Below are positions 8,994 through 18,728 of a stretch of 64,000 nucleotides of DNA, piece after piece. Source of the DNA: Gammaproteobacteria bacterium (GTDB lineage: Bacteria; Pseudomonadota; Gammaproteobacteria; Pseudomonadales; Cellvibrionaceae); NCBI GenBank assembly GCA_004172865.1, contig SEBV01000002.1, positions 246,063 through 310,062 of the forward strand. The letters are read 5' to 3'. The translations under genes were made by a program, and so were the position numbers. Positions within the stretch are counted from its first letter, which is position 1, and each line of letters begins with the position of its first letter. The notes beneath the pieces were generated by a model. That model had not been told where the DNA came from. It did not search any database and saw only the letters and a list, made by a program, of their open reading frames with translations.

Positions 8994-9018
8994 TAGCACG
9001 CTATTTAATAGCAAGTTA
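8994..9018. promoter_or_regulatory. probable OhrR operator upstream of ohrR
   Basis: A 25-base palindromic site with core CGCTATTTAATAGCAAG, 53 bases before the ohrR start. It matches the ohr-proximal site in inverse orientation with three differences, and both sit at the same distance from their genes. This suggests autoregulation. Confidence 0.7.
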
Positions 9019-9101
9019 TTTTTATGGTTTTGTAAAATTCTTGACACTTTCGAGCGAAAGCAATCTCAAAAGCTATTTGAAATCCAGTTTACAGATAAAT
9101 T

Positions 9102-10631
9102 TTATTGGTGCTTTAGTTGATCCAGAACCCAATCTTGCAGCGGGTCGGTATAGATATTCCCCTCATAAATCACATCTGGAACATAAGCTTGATTATCACC
9201 TCTCCATCGTTTTTTATAAGCTTTTATTGGCACTGTAATCAGATAGTCTTCTTTCAGATATGAGCTTGATGTTATGGCAACTTGGGTATAAATCGTATCC
9301 CCATTAGTAGGCTCACCCATATGAATAAGACCTGGGACTTGTTTGAGCGTATCAACAAAGTTCAAACAAGAACTGAAACAATTTCGACTGGTTAACAACA
9401 CAACCTTTCCTTTGTGTTGCCACTGAACGGCATTCTCCGCTGCTAAATGCTCAAACTGCTCAAATCCAAGTTCCGACTGCAAGAAAGTTTCTTGGTGATT
9501 ATCCAAAGCTTGCTTTAATCGTGAAAGGATCACATCAAAAAATTTCAACTCTGTCGAATTATCTCCCTGCCGTATTTGCTGTTGCTTATATATAAAATCG
9601 TACGACCAATAAAATTTCCAGCTCGCCCGAAAAACTGCATCCTGCCCAGGCTCCTTTTCAACTAATTGTCTCTGCAAATAATCCAGATTTTTTTCACCTA
9701 ATGATGATTTTATAATTTCATCACCAAAAGGGGAGTGCCCACCATTGTTCATACGTGTATCAAACACAATTAAATCTACGTCCTTAAGTGCCTGCAAGTC
9801 TTTAAGCAGTTGCTGATGATGTTGATAGGCTTCTGTTGAATTTAATTTGAAATCACTGACATTTACCCAGTAGCTTTTTGGTGCAAACTTACGCACCGAA
9901 GGATATCCATAACTGGGATACCGAATTTTCATAGATTGCGTTTCATCCTCGGCACCGAATGCACTCCAACGAAAAACAAATGACTTTATACTGCCACTGG
10001 GAATTTCAAATTCGCAGCTTGATACATTTGGCCGATTTAGTAAGTGTGCATATGAGGTATCCACGCTCAGAAATTCTGCTGACCTATCTTTGGCCGCCAA
10101 TAAATTCCAGCGTTTATCAATATAAGGTGCGATATTGGTTTTCAAAAAAAAGTCGATTGGCTGCTGATTACAACTCAGCAAATGCGCCCCTACGGGCGGA
10201 TAGTCATCGCCACCTGCACTCATAACAACTTCAAAGTCGTTAAGTGTTGCTTTCGTCAGCCAACCCGCCCAGCGGGGACTTGAAATATCCATCCACGTAA
10301 AAGGCGAACGGCTTACATGGCCATTCACATGGGCATCTTCATAACCTGCAAAATAAAAATTAAGCAACGCATTTTCATCCGCAATCGAATGAACCCGCGG
10401 TAAAAGCTCCTTGGCTCTTTCGTAGGCAATTGAATGCCACGCATGAAATGCGCTGGCACTTTTATCGAGAATTGCAGGATGCATTTCTGTCACAGCTTCA
10501 TGCGCTGCTGCCAAATGCCTGGCGGCACGAGCTTGGGGATTCAGGTAAATCAAATAAATAACGAGAGGGATTAACGCCAAAATTAGAAAAACTAAACCTG
10601 AGCGGCGCCTAATGAATTTAACTATCAGCAT
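9102..10631 (-). CDS. S41-family peptidase-like protein, membrane-anchored
   Basis: A 509-residue protein with one N-terminal membrane segment (about 11-30) and a large probably periplasmic part. The C-terminal half resembles the S41 (tail-specific/tricorn-core) fold: DLIVFDTRMNNGGHSPFGD near 286-304, then KVVLLTSRNCFSSCLNFVD near 409-427, where S420 or S421 would be the nucleophile, and GEPTNGD further on. No PDZ domain is obvious. It is divergent from queG and has no evident operon partners. The substrate is unknown, and the substituted nucleophile context leaves some doubt about activity. Confidence 0.78.
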   Translation of the reverse strand: MLIVKFIRRRSGLVFLILALIPLVIYLIYLNPQARAARHLAAAHEAVTEMHPAILDKSASAFHAWHSIAYERAKELLPRVHSIADENALLNFYFAGYEDAHVNGHVSRSPFTWMDISSPRWAGWLTKATLNDFEVVMSAGGDDYPPVGAHLLSCNQQPIDFFLKTNIAPYIDKRWNLLAAKDRSAEFLSVDTSYAHLLNRPNVSSCEFEIPSGSIKSFVFRWSAFGAEDETQSMKIRYPSYGYPSVRKFAPKSYWVNVSDFKLNSTEAYQHHQQLLKDLQALKDVDLIVFDTRMNNGGHSPFGDEIIKSSLGEKNLDYLQRQLVEKEPGQDAVFRASWKFYWSYDFIYKQQQIRQGDNSTELKFFDVILSRLKQALDNHQETFLQSELGFEQFEHLAAENAVQWQHKGKVVLLTSRNCFSSCLNFVDTLKQVPGLIHMGEPTNGDTIYTQVAITSSSYLKEDYLITVPIKAYKKRWRGDNQAYVPDVIYEGNIYTDPLQDWVLDQLKHQ

Positions 10632-10762
10632 TCCTGTGTATCCCTATCTATTCGTCCAAGTTTTACTTTTATAAAGTTTTCGTCTCCGCACTTTATCCTA
10701 GAGATGCCCGCAACACTAACCACTTCTGGCACAATAGCTTTTTATTTGAATGCCATAACATC

Positions 10763-11896
10763 ATGCCCAATTCCCTCGACTTAAACCAACTCGCCGCTGA
10801 CATTAAAGTCTGGGGACGGGAGCTTGGTTTTCAACAAGTGGGGATTACCGATATTGATTTGGGCGATGCTGAAATACGCCTAAAGGAATGGCTTGCCAAA
10901 GGTTACAACGGCACCATGGAGTGGATGGCGGCCCACGACAATAAGCGTTCGCGCCCTGCTGATTTAGTGCCGGGTACGGTGCGGGTAATCTCGGTGCGAA
11001 TGGATTATTTGCCGGGCGATACCCAGCAAATCAAAATTTTAAAAGATCCGACCAAAGCTTATATTTCACGCTACACGCTGGGCCGCGATTATCACAAACT
11101 CATCCGTAAACGCTTAAGCGTGCTCGCCAAACAAATAGATGATGCCCTGCCCGCCGATTATCCCAAACAACACGAATGGCTGAACCGCGCCTTTGTGGAT
11201 AGCGCGCCAGTAATGGAGCGCCCTCTTGCCGAAAAGGCAGGGTTGGGCTGGAGCGGCAAACACACGCTAATCATTAACAGCAACGCGGGCAGCTGGTTTT
11301 TTCTGGGCGAAATTCTTACGTTTCTGCCTTTACCGGTCGACCAATCTGAACAGCCAAATCAATGCGGCGCATGCTCCGCGTGCTTGAAAGTTTGCCCTAC
11401 CGATGCATTTCCGCAGCCCTATGAATTGGATGCACGCCGCTGCATTTCCTATCTCACCATCGAAAATAAAGGCACGATCCCGCTCGAATTCCGCGAGCCA
11501 ATCGGAAACCGCATTTTCGGCTGCGATGATTGCCAGGCGATTTGCCCATGGAATAAATATGCGCAATTCACCGGCGAAACCGATTTTTTACCGCGTCACG
11601 GTTTGGCCGATAGTGACTTAGTGACGCTCTTTAATTGGAGCGAAGCCGAGTATCTGAAAAATACCGAAGGCTCTGCGATTCGTAGGATTGGTTATGAGGG
11701 CTGGTTGCGGAATATTGCCATAGGGCTTGGTAACGCGCCGAGTGATGCCACTATTATCGCCGCGCTCAATGCAAAAAGGCCGACGGTATCGGCGCTGGTG
11801 CAGGAGCACATTGATTGGGCTTTGGGGCAGCAGGCGAAGCCAAATTATCGCCGTAAACGCAAGATTCAAAACACCTCAAGAGCAATTCAGTCCTAA
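10763..11896 (+). CDS. queG: epoxyqueuosine reductase
   Basis: A 377-residue QueG. It catalyses the last step of queuosine synthesis, reduction of epoxyqueuosine in tRNA (GUN anticodons), with cobalamin and two 4Fe-4S clusters. The ferredoxin-like cysteine motifs are clear: CGACSACLKVCP at about 196-207 and CDDCQAICPWN at about 251-261. The catalytic region RAFVDSAPVMERPLAEKAGL is present at about 136-155. Length and motifs fit the family. The gene often sits beside the tRNA-modification or tsaE region; here its neighbours are an S41 peptidase and gnd. Confidence 0.96.
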   Translation: MPNSLDLNQLAADIKVWGRELGFQQVGITDIDLGDAEIRLKEWLAKGYNGTMEWMAAHDNKRSRPADLVPGTVRVISVRMDYLPGDTQQIKILKDPTKAYISRYTLGRDYHKLIRKRLSVLAKQIDDALPADYPKQHEWLNRAFVDSAPVMERPLAEKAGLGWSGKHTLIINSNAGSWFFLGEILTFLPLPVDQSEQPNQCGACSACLKVCPTDAFPQPYELDARRCISYLTIENKGTIPLEFREPIGNRIFGCDDCQAICPWNKYAQFTGETDFLPRHGLADSDLVTLFNWSEAEYLKNTEGSAIRRIGYEGWLRNIAIGLGNAPSDATIIAALNAKRPTVSALVQEHIDWALGQQAKPNYRRKRKIQNTSRAIQS

Positions 11897-12178
11897 CTGG
11901 GTGCACGAAGTGCCAACGCTTATCGCCTCAATTACCAAATTCAATCAAGCGCATAGCCACAAGTCATGGGATTTTCACTATTAATTTCGCGCGCAAACAG
12001 GAATAATAGCGCCCCCAAAAGAGCATCGCGCCGCTCGTCATCAACAGGTAGCGAAGCCGCAATACAAAGGGTGTTTAAACTTGCACATCACCGCAACACA
12101 GCGCGCAAGGCTTAAGCTTCGGTCGCACCCAAGTCTCAACCCTGATGTATCAACCACAGACGATAGGCTACGAATTTT

Positions 12179-13633
12179 ATGAAACCACTTTCCGATATAG
12201 GCTTGGTTGGCCTCGCCGTAATGGGCGAAAACCTGATTCTGAACATGGCCAGCAAAGGCTACACAGTGACCGCATTTAACCGCACTGTTGATAAAGTTGA
12301 TAATTTCCTCGCCGGTCGCGCGCAAGGTAAAACGATTCGCGGAGCACACACCATTGAAGAGCTGGTGGCATCACTCGCTAAACCGCGCAAAATTATGTTG
12401 ATGGTGAAAGCCGGTCAACCAGTTGATGATTTTATCGAGCTATTAATTCCGCATCTTGAAGCTGGCGACATCATTATCGATGGCGGCAACACGCATTTCC
12501 CAGACACCGACCGCCGCACCGCTTACCTTGAAAGCAAAGGCTTTTTATTTATCGGCACCGGCGTTTCTGGTGGTGAAGAAGGCGCATTAACTGGCCCATC
12601 GATCATGCCAGGCGGATCACCAAAAGCATGGCCATTTGTAAAAGAGATCTTCCAAAGCATCGCTGCAAAAGTTGATGACGGCAGCCCTTGCTGTGATTGG
12701 GTTGGCGAAGGCGGTGCAGGCCATTTTGTAAAAATGGTTCACAACGGTATCGAATACGGTGATATGCAACTAATTTGCGAAGCCTACCAATTGTTGAAAG
12801 AAGTTGTCGGCCTGAGCGCAGACGAACAGCACGAAGTATTTGCTGAGTGGAACAAAGGCGAACTCGATTCTTACTTGATCGAAATTACTCGCGACATTCT
12901 TGCGTACAAAGATACCGATGGCGAACCATTGGTTGAAAAAATCCTCGACACCGCAGGCCAAAAAGGCACTGGTAAATGGACTGGCGTAATCGCATTGGAT
13001 TTAGGCGTGCCACTCACGCTGATTTCTGAAGCCGTATTCGCACGTTGCCTGTCATCACAAAAAGCTGAACGTGTTGAAGCTGCAAAAGTTATTAAAGGCC
13101 CGGCAGTGAATATCACTGAGGACAAAAAAGCGTTCATCGATGATTTGCGCAACGCTGTTTTTGCATCAAAAATTATTTCCTACGCACAAGGTTATTTGTT
13201 GATGCGTGAAGCTGCGAAAGAATACGGCTGGCACTTGAACTACGGCGGAATCGCATTAATGTGGCGCGGCGGCTGTATCATTCGTTCATCATTCCTCGGC
13301 AACATCAAAGAAGCATTCGATAAGAATGGCGAATTGAAAAACCTGTTGCTCGATGATTACTTCGCGAAAACTGTTGACGCAGCCCAAGCAGGCTGGCGTC
13401 GTGTTGCTGCAGCTGCAATTGTGAACGGCATTCCCGCTCCAACAATTACCTCTGCATTAACTTACTTCGACGGCTACCGCACCGCACGCTTGCCTGCTAA
13501 TTTGCTACAAGCACAACGCGATTATTTCGGCGCGCACACCTACGAGCGTGTAGATAAGCCACGCGGTGAATTTTTCCACACCAACTGGACTGGTCGCGGC
13601 GGAAATACTTCTTCGTCGACGTATAACGTTTAA
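12179..13633 (+). CDS. gnd: 6-phosphogluconate dehydrogenase, decarboxylating
   Basis: A 484-residue enzyme that converts 6-phosphogluconate to ribulose 5-phosphate and CO2 with NADP in the pentose phosphate pathway. The dinucleotide motif is GLVGLAVMGENL at 8-19, then FNRT; the catalytic segments are GVSGGEEGA at about 129-137 and HFVKMVHNGIEYGDMQ at about 182-197, with the catalytic Lys in the latter. The C-terminal tail contains FHTNWTGRGG. The length is that of the long dimeric class. A strong terminator follows at 13652. Confidence 0.97.
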   Translation: MKPLSDIGLVGLAVMGENLILNMASKGYTVTAFNRTVDKVDNFLAGRAQGKTIRGAHTIEELVASLAKPRKIMLMVKAGQPVDDFIELLIPHLEAGDIIIDGGNTHFPDTDRRTAYLESKGFLFIGTGVSGGEEGALTGPSIMPGGSPKAWPFVKEIFQSIAAKVDDGSPCCDWVGEGGAGHFVKMVHNGIEYGDMQLICEAYQLLKEVVGLSADEQHEVFAEWNKGELDSYLIEITRDILAYKDTDGEPLVEKILDTAGQKGTGKWTGVIALDLGVPLTLISEAVFARCLSSQKAERVEAAKVIKGPAVNITEDKKAFIDDLRNAVFASKIISYAQGYLLMREAAKEYGWHLNYGGIALMWRGGCIIRSSFLGNIKEAFDKNGELKNLLLDDYFAKTVDAAQAGWRRVAAAAIVNGIPAPTITSALTYFDGYRTARLPANLLQAQRDYFGAHTYERVDKPRGEFFHTNWTGRGGNTSSSTYNV

Positions 13634-13651
13634 GTTTTTGGCGTTGTAAAT

Positions 13652-13687
13652 AAAAAAGCCGAGCTGCAAAACAGCTCGGCTTTTTTT
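13652..13687 (+). terminator. terminator after gnd
   Basis: Perfect 9-base stem GCCGAGCTG / CAGCTCGGC (13658-13666 and 13672-13680) with a 5-base loop and seven T residues. A upstream of the stem makes it usable from the other strand too, for the convergent CE2 gene. Confidence 0.93.
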
Positions 13688-13712
13688 ATTGGGGAACATT
13701 TAATGCAATATC

Positions 13713-14792
13713 TTACTTCCACCACTTCGGATTAGCAGAAATCTTCTCAATAAATAACGCGGCTACCGTTTCATCATCTTTTACCGAGGGATGATAATGG
13801 CAACCACCGTATTCCAAACCACTAAAGAAAATACTATCAATTTTCGTTTCACCACTTGCTTTTAAATCTGCAATCACCTTTTCAACTTGGGATTGGATTT
13901 CGCCGTTGTAATCTTTGGATGCATTTAAAATAAAATAAGCCTTTGGGTTTTTCGCTCGCAATGATTTTATAAAAGCCTTGTAGTTTTCCACATAATCCGC
14001 CTGCAGAGCTTCGCGGTTAGCCCACTTTTCGCCAAGGTTAAGCTTGGTGGAAAAATCATTGGTACCCAAACCGATTACGATAATTTGCGGCTTCCATTTA
14101 CCGGTATACAAAACGCCGTTGTCATTAAGCGTATAGGGGTAAAGTTTTAGCAAACTCTTATCAGGACTGGTGCCGTTGTAATTGCGTACAACCCCGAAAC
14201 CGGAGGATGCATTGATTTGATAATCTGCGTCAAAATGTTTGGCAATTCGCGGCGCAAAAGCTAATTGTGTATTAGTGGTTTCGTAAACTTGTTCAGTAGT
14301 ACAATCTCGGCTTGTTGATGTATTTCCATAGCCAACTGTAAAAGAATCGCCGATAAATTCAATTTGGTGCTTGCGATCTTTCACCTTGCCAACCTTTTCG
14401 TTTACGGGAATATAAAATCCTTCAAACACACCTTTGCTTGATTGAGTTTCAGTAAGTTTTTCCAGACGAATGCGATGCTTGGTGCTGGGTAAATTATTGA
14501 CAGAGTAAGTTTTTTTACCGGGCTTATTAAAAATAATCGGTGCCTGATCATCTACAATCAATTGCAAAATATTTTGATCGTCATTTAATTTTACATCCAC
14601 AGTTGACCCAGTAAATTCTGCTTCAAAATAAATTCCGGGCCACGAATAGGTATATTGTGTTTGGTTTTTATCAACTGATTCTTGTACGACTCTTCCCACA
14701 GCATGAACCGGCAAAGGTTTGGCAACCTCTGCAGCTTCAGAAAAGCTGGCTGCAGTTACCGCACAGAACAAGATACATTTTATAAACTTCAT
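13713..14792 (-). CDS. CE2-family carbohydrate acetyl esterase
   Basis: A 359-residue secreted SGNH-type esterase with a signal peptide ending near SEAA. Architecture follows carbohydrate esterase family 2: an N-terminal jelly-roll domain (about 27-125), then the SGNH domain with nucleophile S150 in FIGDSFTVGYG, the GLGTND block at about 241-246, and H334 in CHYHPS. CE2 enzymes remove acetyl groups from xylan and mannan side positions. The gene starts 6 bases after the stop of the GH26 mannanase and its ribosome binding site overlaps that end, so the two are one transcript and probably act together on acetylated mannan. Confidence 0.92.
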   Translation of the reverse strand: MKFIKCILFCAVTAASFSEAAEVAKPLPVHAVGRVVQESVDKNQTQYTYSWPGIYFEAEFTGSTVDVKLNDDQNILQLIVDDQAPIIFNKPGKKTYSVNNLPSTKHRIRLEKLTETQSSKGVFEGFYIPVNEKVGKVKDRKHQIEFIGDSFTVGYGNTSTSRDCTTEQVYETTNTQLAFAPRIAKHFDADYQINASSGFGVVRNYNGTSPDKSLLKLYPYTLNDNGVLYTGKWKPQIIVIGLGTNDFSTKLNLGEKWANREALQADYVENYKAFIKSLRAKNPKAYFILNASKDYNGEIQSQVEKVIADLKASGETKIDSIFFSGLEYGGCHYHPSVKDDETVAALFIEKISANPKWWK

Positions 14793-14798
14793 TATTCT

Positions 14799-16040
14799 TT
14801 ATCTCCTAGCATTAATATTTTTATAGTTAACAGGAAGCTCGTCTTCAAACACAACAAAATCACTTTGCTTAAATTTTATAAAATCTTCTGCACTGAAATG
14901 ACCAACATAAGGCGTATAAAAGTGATGCCCGTTAAACCCACCATTGGTCGCATTGCGCCACACCATTACATAGACTGTTTGCCGTGATTGATCATTTGCG
15001 AGCAAGCCCTTCAGTAATACTTGAGTCCAAAAATTAGGATTGGGAATTGCTTCAGAACCAGTTTCGGTCAATGCCGCTAATTTTTGGTGTTCATTGGCAA
15101 TAGTAGCTACTTTAGTCAAGCTTTGTGAAAAATTTTCGAGCTGCTCGGGAGCACTGGCTTTGTTTGCAGGATGGCCGAGATCCCAGTAATTATCCAATCC
15201 CATAATATCGACGTAGTCATTGCCTGGATAAGCGTAAAGGTAATCTTGTTCGAAATTTTCCAGATTTATTCGACTTCTATCGGGCGATATTGCAAAAATA
15301 AAATTATGAATATTTTTTTCATTGCGCAAATAATTTATGGTGAATCGCCATAATTCAATATAGTCCTGCTCGCTTGTACTGCCTTTGCCCCACCAAAACC
15401 ATTCACCATTATGTTCATGCCAAGGGCGAAAAATAATAGGGATATAAGTAGCGCCAACTTTAAGATTTTCGTTAAAATTTGCTAAAGCATCCAGTCGCGT
15501 TTTAAATAATTCGTGTTTACTTCCACCGGGTAAAACTTCTTTCACGGCGGGCGTTTTATCGGCGTGATCTCCACCACTAACAGGATTACGCATGTGCCAA
15601 CTAATGGTATTAATTCCACCGCGCTTATACACTGCTTGAATTTCTGTGCGCATTTTTTTCATGCTAACGCCATCAAGATTTTTTTCATTATTTAATTCTA
15701 ATCCACCCAAATCCCAACCAACAATTGCGGGAAAAGAACCGGTCACATCTCTCACATCTGCACGAGAATTATTCGCATCATCATTACCGTTCCATTTAAA
15801 ACCATACGCGAGTGCATCTTGCTGACCGAAAAGTGTGTGATGTTTTTTAATGTTTTGTAAATGTACATATAAGGCGCGAGTTTCTGCGGTAGCATGCGCA
15901 TCACTCAAGCCTGAGTCAGTTACTGATTTTTGACTGACGCTAACAGGCTGGGATATTTGATGAGAGGTTGTTTGCGGCTGTGTGCACCCTGCCAGCAACA
16001 TTAAAAACAACCCAATACTTCCTGACCGTAAACTAGACAT
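14799..16040 (-). CDS. GH26 family beta-mannanase, lipoprotein
   Basis: A 413-residue outer-surface or periplasmic glycoside hydrolase. The signal peptide ends in LLAGC with lipidated C19, followed by a Ser/Gln/Thr-rich linker to about residue 50. The GH26 catalytic acid/base is E209 in FRPWHEHNGEWFWWGKG and the nucleophile is E326 in LTETGSE. Characterised relatives in Cellvibrio japonicus include endo-mannanases and a mannobiohydrolase; membrane anchoring fits late processing of mannooligosaccharides, but exo versus endo action cannot be read here. It is the first gene of an operon with the CE2 esterase, behind a LacI-type operator at 16107. Confidence 0.93.
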   Translation of the reverse strand: MSSLRSGSIGLFLMLLAGCTQPQTTSHQISQPVSVSQKSVTDSGLSDAHATAETRALYVHLQNIKKHHTLFGQQDALAYGFKWNGNDDANNSRADVRDVTGSFPAIVGWDLGGLELNNEKNLDGVSMKKMRTEIQAVYKRGGINTISWHMRNPVSGGDHADKTPAVKEVLPGGSKHELFKTRLDALANFNENLKVGATYIPIIFRPWHEHNGEWFWWGKGSTSEQDYIELWRFTINYLRNEKNIHNFIFAISPDRSRINLENFEQDYLYAYPGNDYVDIMGLDNYWDLGHPANKASAPEQLENFSQSLTKVATIANEHQKLAALTETGSEAIPNPNFWTQVLLKGLLANDQSRQTVYVMVWRNATNGGFNGHHFYTPYVGHFSAEDFIKFKQSDFVVFEDELPVNYKNINARR

Positions 16041-16106
16041 GCAACCTCCAAGTTTCTTCGCGCTGCTAGACGCTGCAGCCCGATATAGTTATAGTGAGGC
16101 GCCGAA

Positions 16107-16120
16107 TGTAACCGTTTACA
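16107..16120. promoter_or_regulatory. LacI-type operator in the divergent promoter region
   Basis: TGTAACCGTTTACA is a 14-base palindrome with one mismatched pair and a central CG, the form bound by LacI/GalR repressors. It is 67 bases from the GH26 start on one side and 123 bases from the GMC small-subunit start on the other, so one repressor could control both operons. No LacI-family gene lies in this window. Confidence 0.6.
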
Positions 16121-16242
16121 CTGCAGTATTTCAACGATCTTTACACGCTTTACGGTTACCGACGCTGATTTGCACTATTGAACAGCCGCCAGACTTACAC
16201 ATTAATAAGATAGCTTTTGTTATTACATTTCGGAGATAAATA

Positions 16243-16851
16243 ATGCCGCATAACAATAAACTCGCGGACGCACTGAGGCCTGAAATTGATGCCCCACGCC
16301 GCACAGCCCTGAAGCAAATGGCCCTGATGTTTGGTTTGACCGTCTCAGCGCAATCACTGGATGTTCTCGCCGCAACCGTTAAAGGCACCATGCCGCTCAC
16401 TACCAAATTTCTCACTGCTGACCAATTGCAAATGACAGGTCAGATTGCAGATTTAATTATTCCTACTACAGATACTCCAGGTGCGCTCGCGGTTAATGTG
16501 CATGGATTTATCGATAATTATTTAGCGGAATGCTTAAGCAAAGATGAGCAGAAACAATTTTTAATTGGTTTGAAAAAAATCGATGTGGTGGCCGAAGAAA
16601 AATTCCACAAAGTATTTTTAGCGGCAACTCATAAGCAACATATTCAGCTGCTAACTGCCATTGAAAAATCCGAGCTGGGATTCAATGCAGAAGACAAAAC
16701 CTTCTTCAAACAAATTAAATCGCTCACATTATTTGGCTACTACACCTCCGAAGTTGGTGCCACACAGGAGCTCGCCTATTTAGCAATTCCAGGCGGCTAT
16801 CAAGGTAATTTCCCCTTTGCCAAAGTTGGTAAAGCCTGGGCCCTCAACTAA
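16243..16851 (+). CDS. gluconate 2-dehydrogenase subunit 3 family protein
   Basis: A 202-residue small subunit of the Gluconate_2-dh3 family. The N-terminus has a twin-arginine-like signal (APRRTALKQMALMFG, R19-R20, followed by a hydrophobic stretch). In studied complexes this subunit carries a GMC-type flavoprotein through the Tat pathway to the periplasm and stabilises it. The gene starts behind a GGAG site and is followed 52 bases later by the GMC oxidoreductase, its expected partner. Confidence 0.9.
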   Translation: MPHNNKLADALRPEIDAPRRTALKQMALMFGLTVSAQSLDVLAATVKGTMPLTTKFLTADQLQMTGQIADLIIPTTDTPGALAVNVHGFIDNYLAECLSKDEQKQFLIGLKKIDVVAEEKFHKVFLAATHKQHIQLLTAIEKSELGFNAEDKTFFKQIKSLTLFGYYTSEVGATQELAYLAIPGGYQGNFPFAKVGKAWALN

Positions 16852-16903
16852 AAAAATAATGTTTGAGTTTCGCTAAACACAGATCAATCCAATAGGTGTA
16901 GCA

Positions 16904-18637
16904 ATGGATAATAATGTTTATATTAAAAAATCGACGCAAATTTTTGATGCAATTGTCGTAGGCTCCGGCATTACCGGTGGTTGGGCAGCAAAAGAATTAA
17001 CTGAAAAAGGTTTGAAGGTTTTAATGGTTGAGCGCGGCCGCGCGGTTGAACACCGTAAAGATTATATCGGCGAAGGCGTTCCCACTTGGAAGATGGCAAA
17101 TCGCGGCAAAGTTAATTTGCAATTGGTAGAAGACCAATATTATATCCAACGTCAGAATTATGCTTTTAATGACGCCACCAAACATTTTTACGGCAATGAT
17201 CGCGACCTACCTTACAGCACGCCCGCCGACCGACCATTTAGCTGGATTCGCGGCAATCAATTAGGTGGAAAATCTTTGTTGTGGCATCGCCAATCTTACC
17301 GGTGGAGCGATTTGGATTTCGGTGCGAACGCTGCCGACGGCCATGGCGTTGATTGGCCTATTCGCTATAAAGATTTGGAGCCGTGGTACAGCTATGTAGA
17401 AAAGCATGCTGGTATCAGCGGTGCAAAGGAAAATATTCCCGTCTTGCCCGATAGCGAATTTTTGCCCGCATTTGAATTCAATAACGTTGAAAAAGAAATG
17501 AAAAAACGTATTGAAGCAAAATATACCGATCGCAAATTAATTATGGGCCGCTGTGCGCATTTATCTGTGCCTGCGCCACAACATCTTGAGCAAGGTCGTG
17601 GCCCTTGTCAGGCGAGAAATGAATGCCAAAAAGGTTGTTCATTCGGCGCTTATTTTTCCACACAAAGTTCCACACTACCCGCAGCACTCAAGACCAACAA
17701 TCTCAGCATTGCAACTGACGCCGTTGTTCACAGCGTTATTTACGATGCGAAAACCAAACGCGCTAAAGGCGTAAAAGTTATTGATAGTGAAACGTTGGAA
17801 ACGCGCGAATATTTTGCAAAAATTATTTTCCTTTGCGCGTCTACACTTGGCACCACGCAAATTATGCTCAACTCAACGAGTGAAACTTTCCCGAACGGTA
17901 TTGCGAATTCGTCTGGCGCCTTGGGTCATTATTTAATGGACCATCTTTATTCTGTGGGTGCGTCCGGGCACATTGACGGTTTTGAAGAAGAATATTATTC
18001 CGGTCGTCGCCCTACTGGGCCTTATATGCCGAGGTTTCGCAACGTAACTGAAAAGTACGGAAAATTCTTGCGCGGCTATGCGTTGAGTGGCAGCGCATCG
18101 CGTGAAGCATGGGGCAACTTTGCCAATCAAGATGGCTTCGGTGTCGACTTTAAAAACTCGATCAAAAAAGCGGGCGGCTGGACGTTTAGTTTATCAGGCT
18201 CAGGCGAAATGTTACCGCGCTATGAAAACAGCGTAACCTTACATCCCACCAAAAAAGACAAATGGGGAATGCCGCAATTGCATATTGACTGCGCCTATTC
18301 CGAAAACGATATTAAAATGCGTGAAGATATTGCCAACACCGCCGCTGAAATTTTAGAGGCAATTGGCGCTAAAGATATTGTTAAACACAATGCATCGCCA
18401 TCTGAGTGGCCTATAGGTTTATCCATTCACGAGATGGGAACTGCGCGCATGGGCAAAGATCCAAAAACATCTGTGCTCAATGGCTATAATCAAGCGCACG
18501 ATGTGCCTAACTTATTTGTTACTGATGGCGCTTGCATGGCCTCTTCTGCCTGGCAAAATCCGTCCTTAACTTATATGGCTATCACCGCACGCGCTTGCGA
18601 CTATGCTGTAAAACAATTAAAGCTTGGAAAAGTATAA
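16904..18637 (+). CDS. GMC-family FAD sugar dehydrogenase
   Basis: A 577-residue flavoprotein. The FAD-binding GxGxxG is GSGITG at residues 20-25, followed by an acidic end of strand 2 at VERGR. The C-terminal GMC domain includes HEMGTARMG and the conserved NPSLTYMAITARA. A Cys-rich segment (CQARNECQKGCSFG, about 229-242) is present, as in gluconate, fructose and glucoside 3-dehydrogenase subunits. There is no signal peptide, so export should depend on the subunit 3 partner encoded upstream. No cytochrome subunit gene is adjacent. Oxidation of a sugar or glycoside is the inference; glucoside 3-dehydrogenase is favoured because a TIM-barrel gene of the 3-keto-sugar type follows. Confidence 0.9.
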   Translation: MDNNVYIKKSTQIFDAIVVGSGITGGWAAKELTEKGLKVLMVERGRAVEHRKDYIGEGVPTWKMANRGKVNLQLVEDQYYIQRQNYAFNDATKHFYGNDRDLPYSTPADRPFSWIRGNQLGGKSLLWHRQSYRWSDLDFGANAADGHGVDWPIRYKDLEPWYSYVEKHAGISGAKENIPVLPDSEFLPAFEFNNVEKEMKKRIEAKYTDRKLIMGRCAHLSVPAPQHLEQGRGPCQARNECQKGCSFGAYFSTQSSTLPAALKTNNLSIATDAVVHSVIYDAKTKRAKGVKVIDSETLETREYFAKIIFLCASTLGTTQIMLNSTSETFPNGIANSSGALGHYLMDHLYSVGASGHIDGFEEEYYSGRRPTGPYMPRFRNVTEKYGKFLRGYALSGSASREAWGNFANQDGFGVDFKNSIKKAGGWTFSLSGSGEMLPRYENSVTLHPTKKDKWGMPQLHIDCAYSENDIKMREDIANTAAEILEAIGAKDIVKHNASPSEWPIGLSIHEMGTARMGKDPKTSVLNGYNQAHDVPNLFVTDGACMASSAWQNPSLTYMAITARACDYAVKQLKLGKV

Positions 18638-18638
18638 C

Positions 18639-18683
18639 GCCCTCACCCTAACCATCTCCAACGAGGAGAAGGAAATCGAGAGG
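18639..18683 (+). repeat. REP-like intergenic palindromic element
   Basis: The segment CCCTCACCCTAACC followed by TCTCCAACGAGGAGA has the form of the abundant CCCTCACCCTAACCCTCTCCC-type repeats of many gammaproteobacteria, with a TCTCC/GGAGA hairpin. It lies between the GMC gene and the TIM-barrel gene of the same direction and could stabilise or terminate the upstream mRNA. Only one copy is seen here. Confidence 0.55.
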
Positions 18684-18728
18684 AAAAACAACCGGGTTAA
18701 CCACGAATAACTTCATTAGGAATTGATT

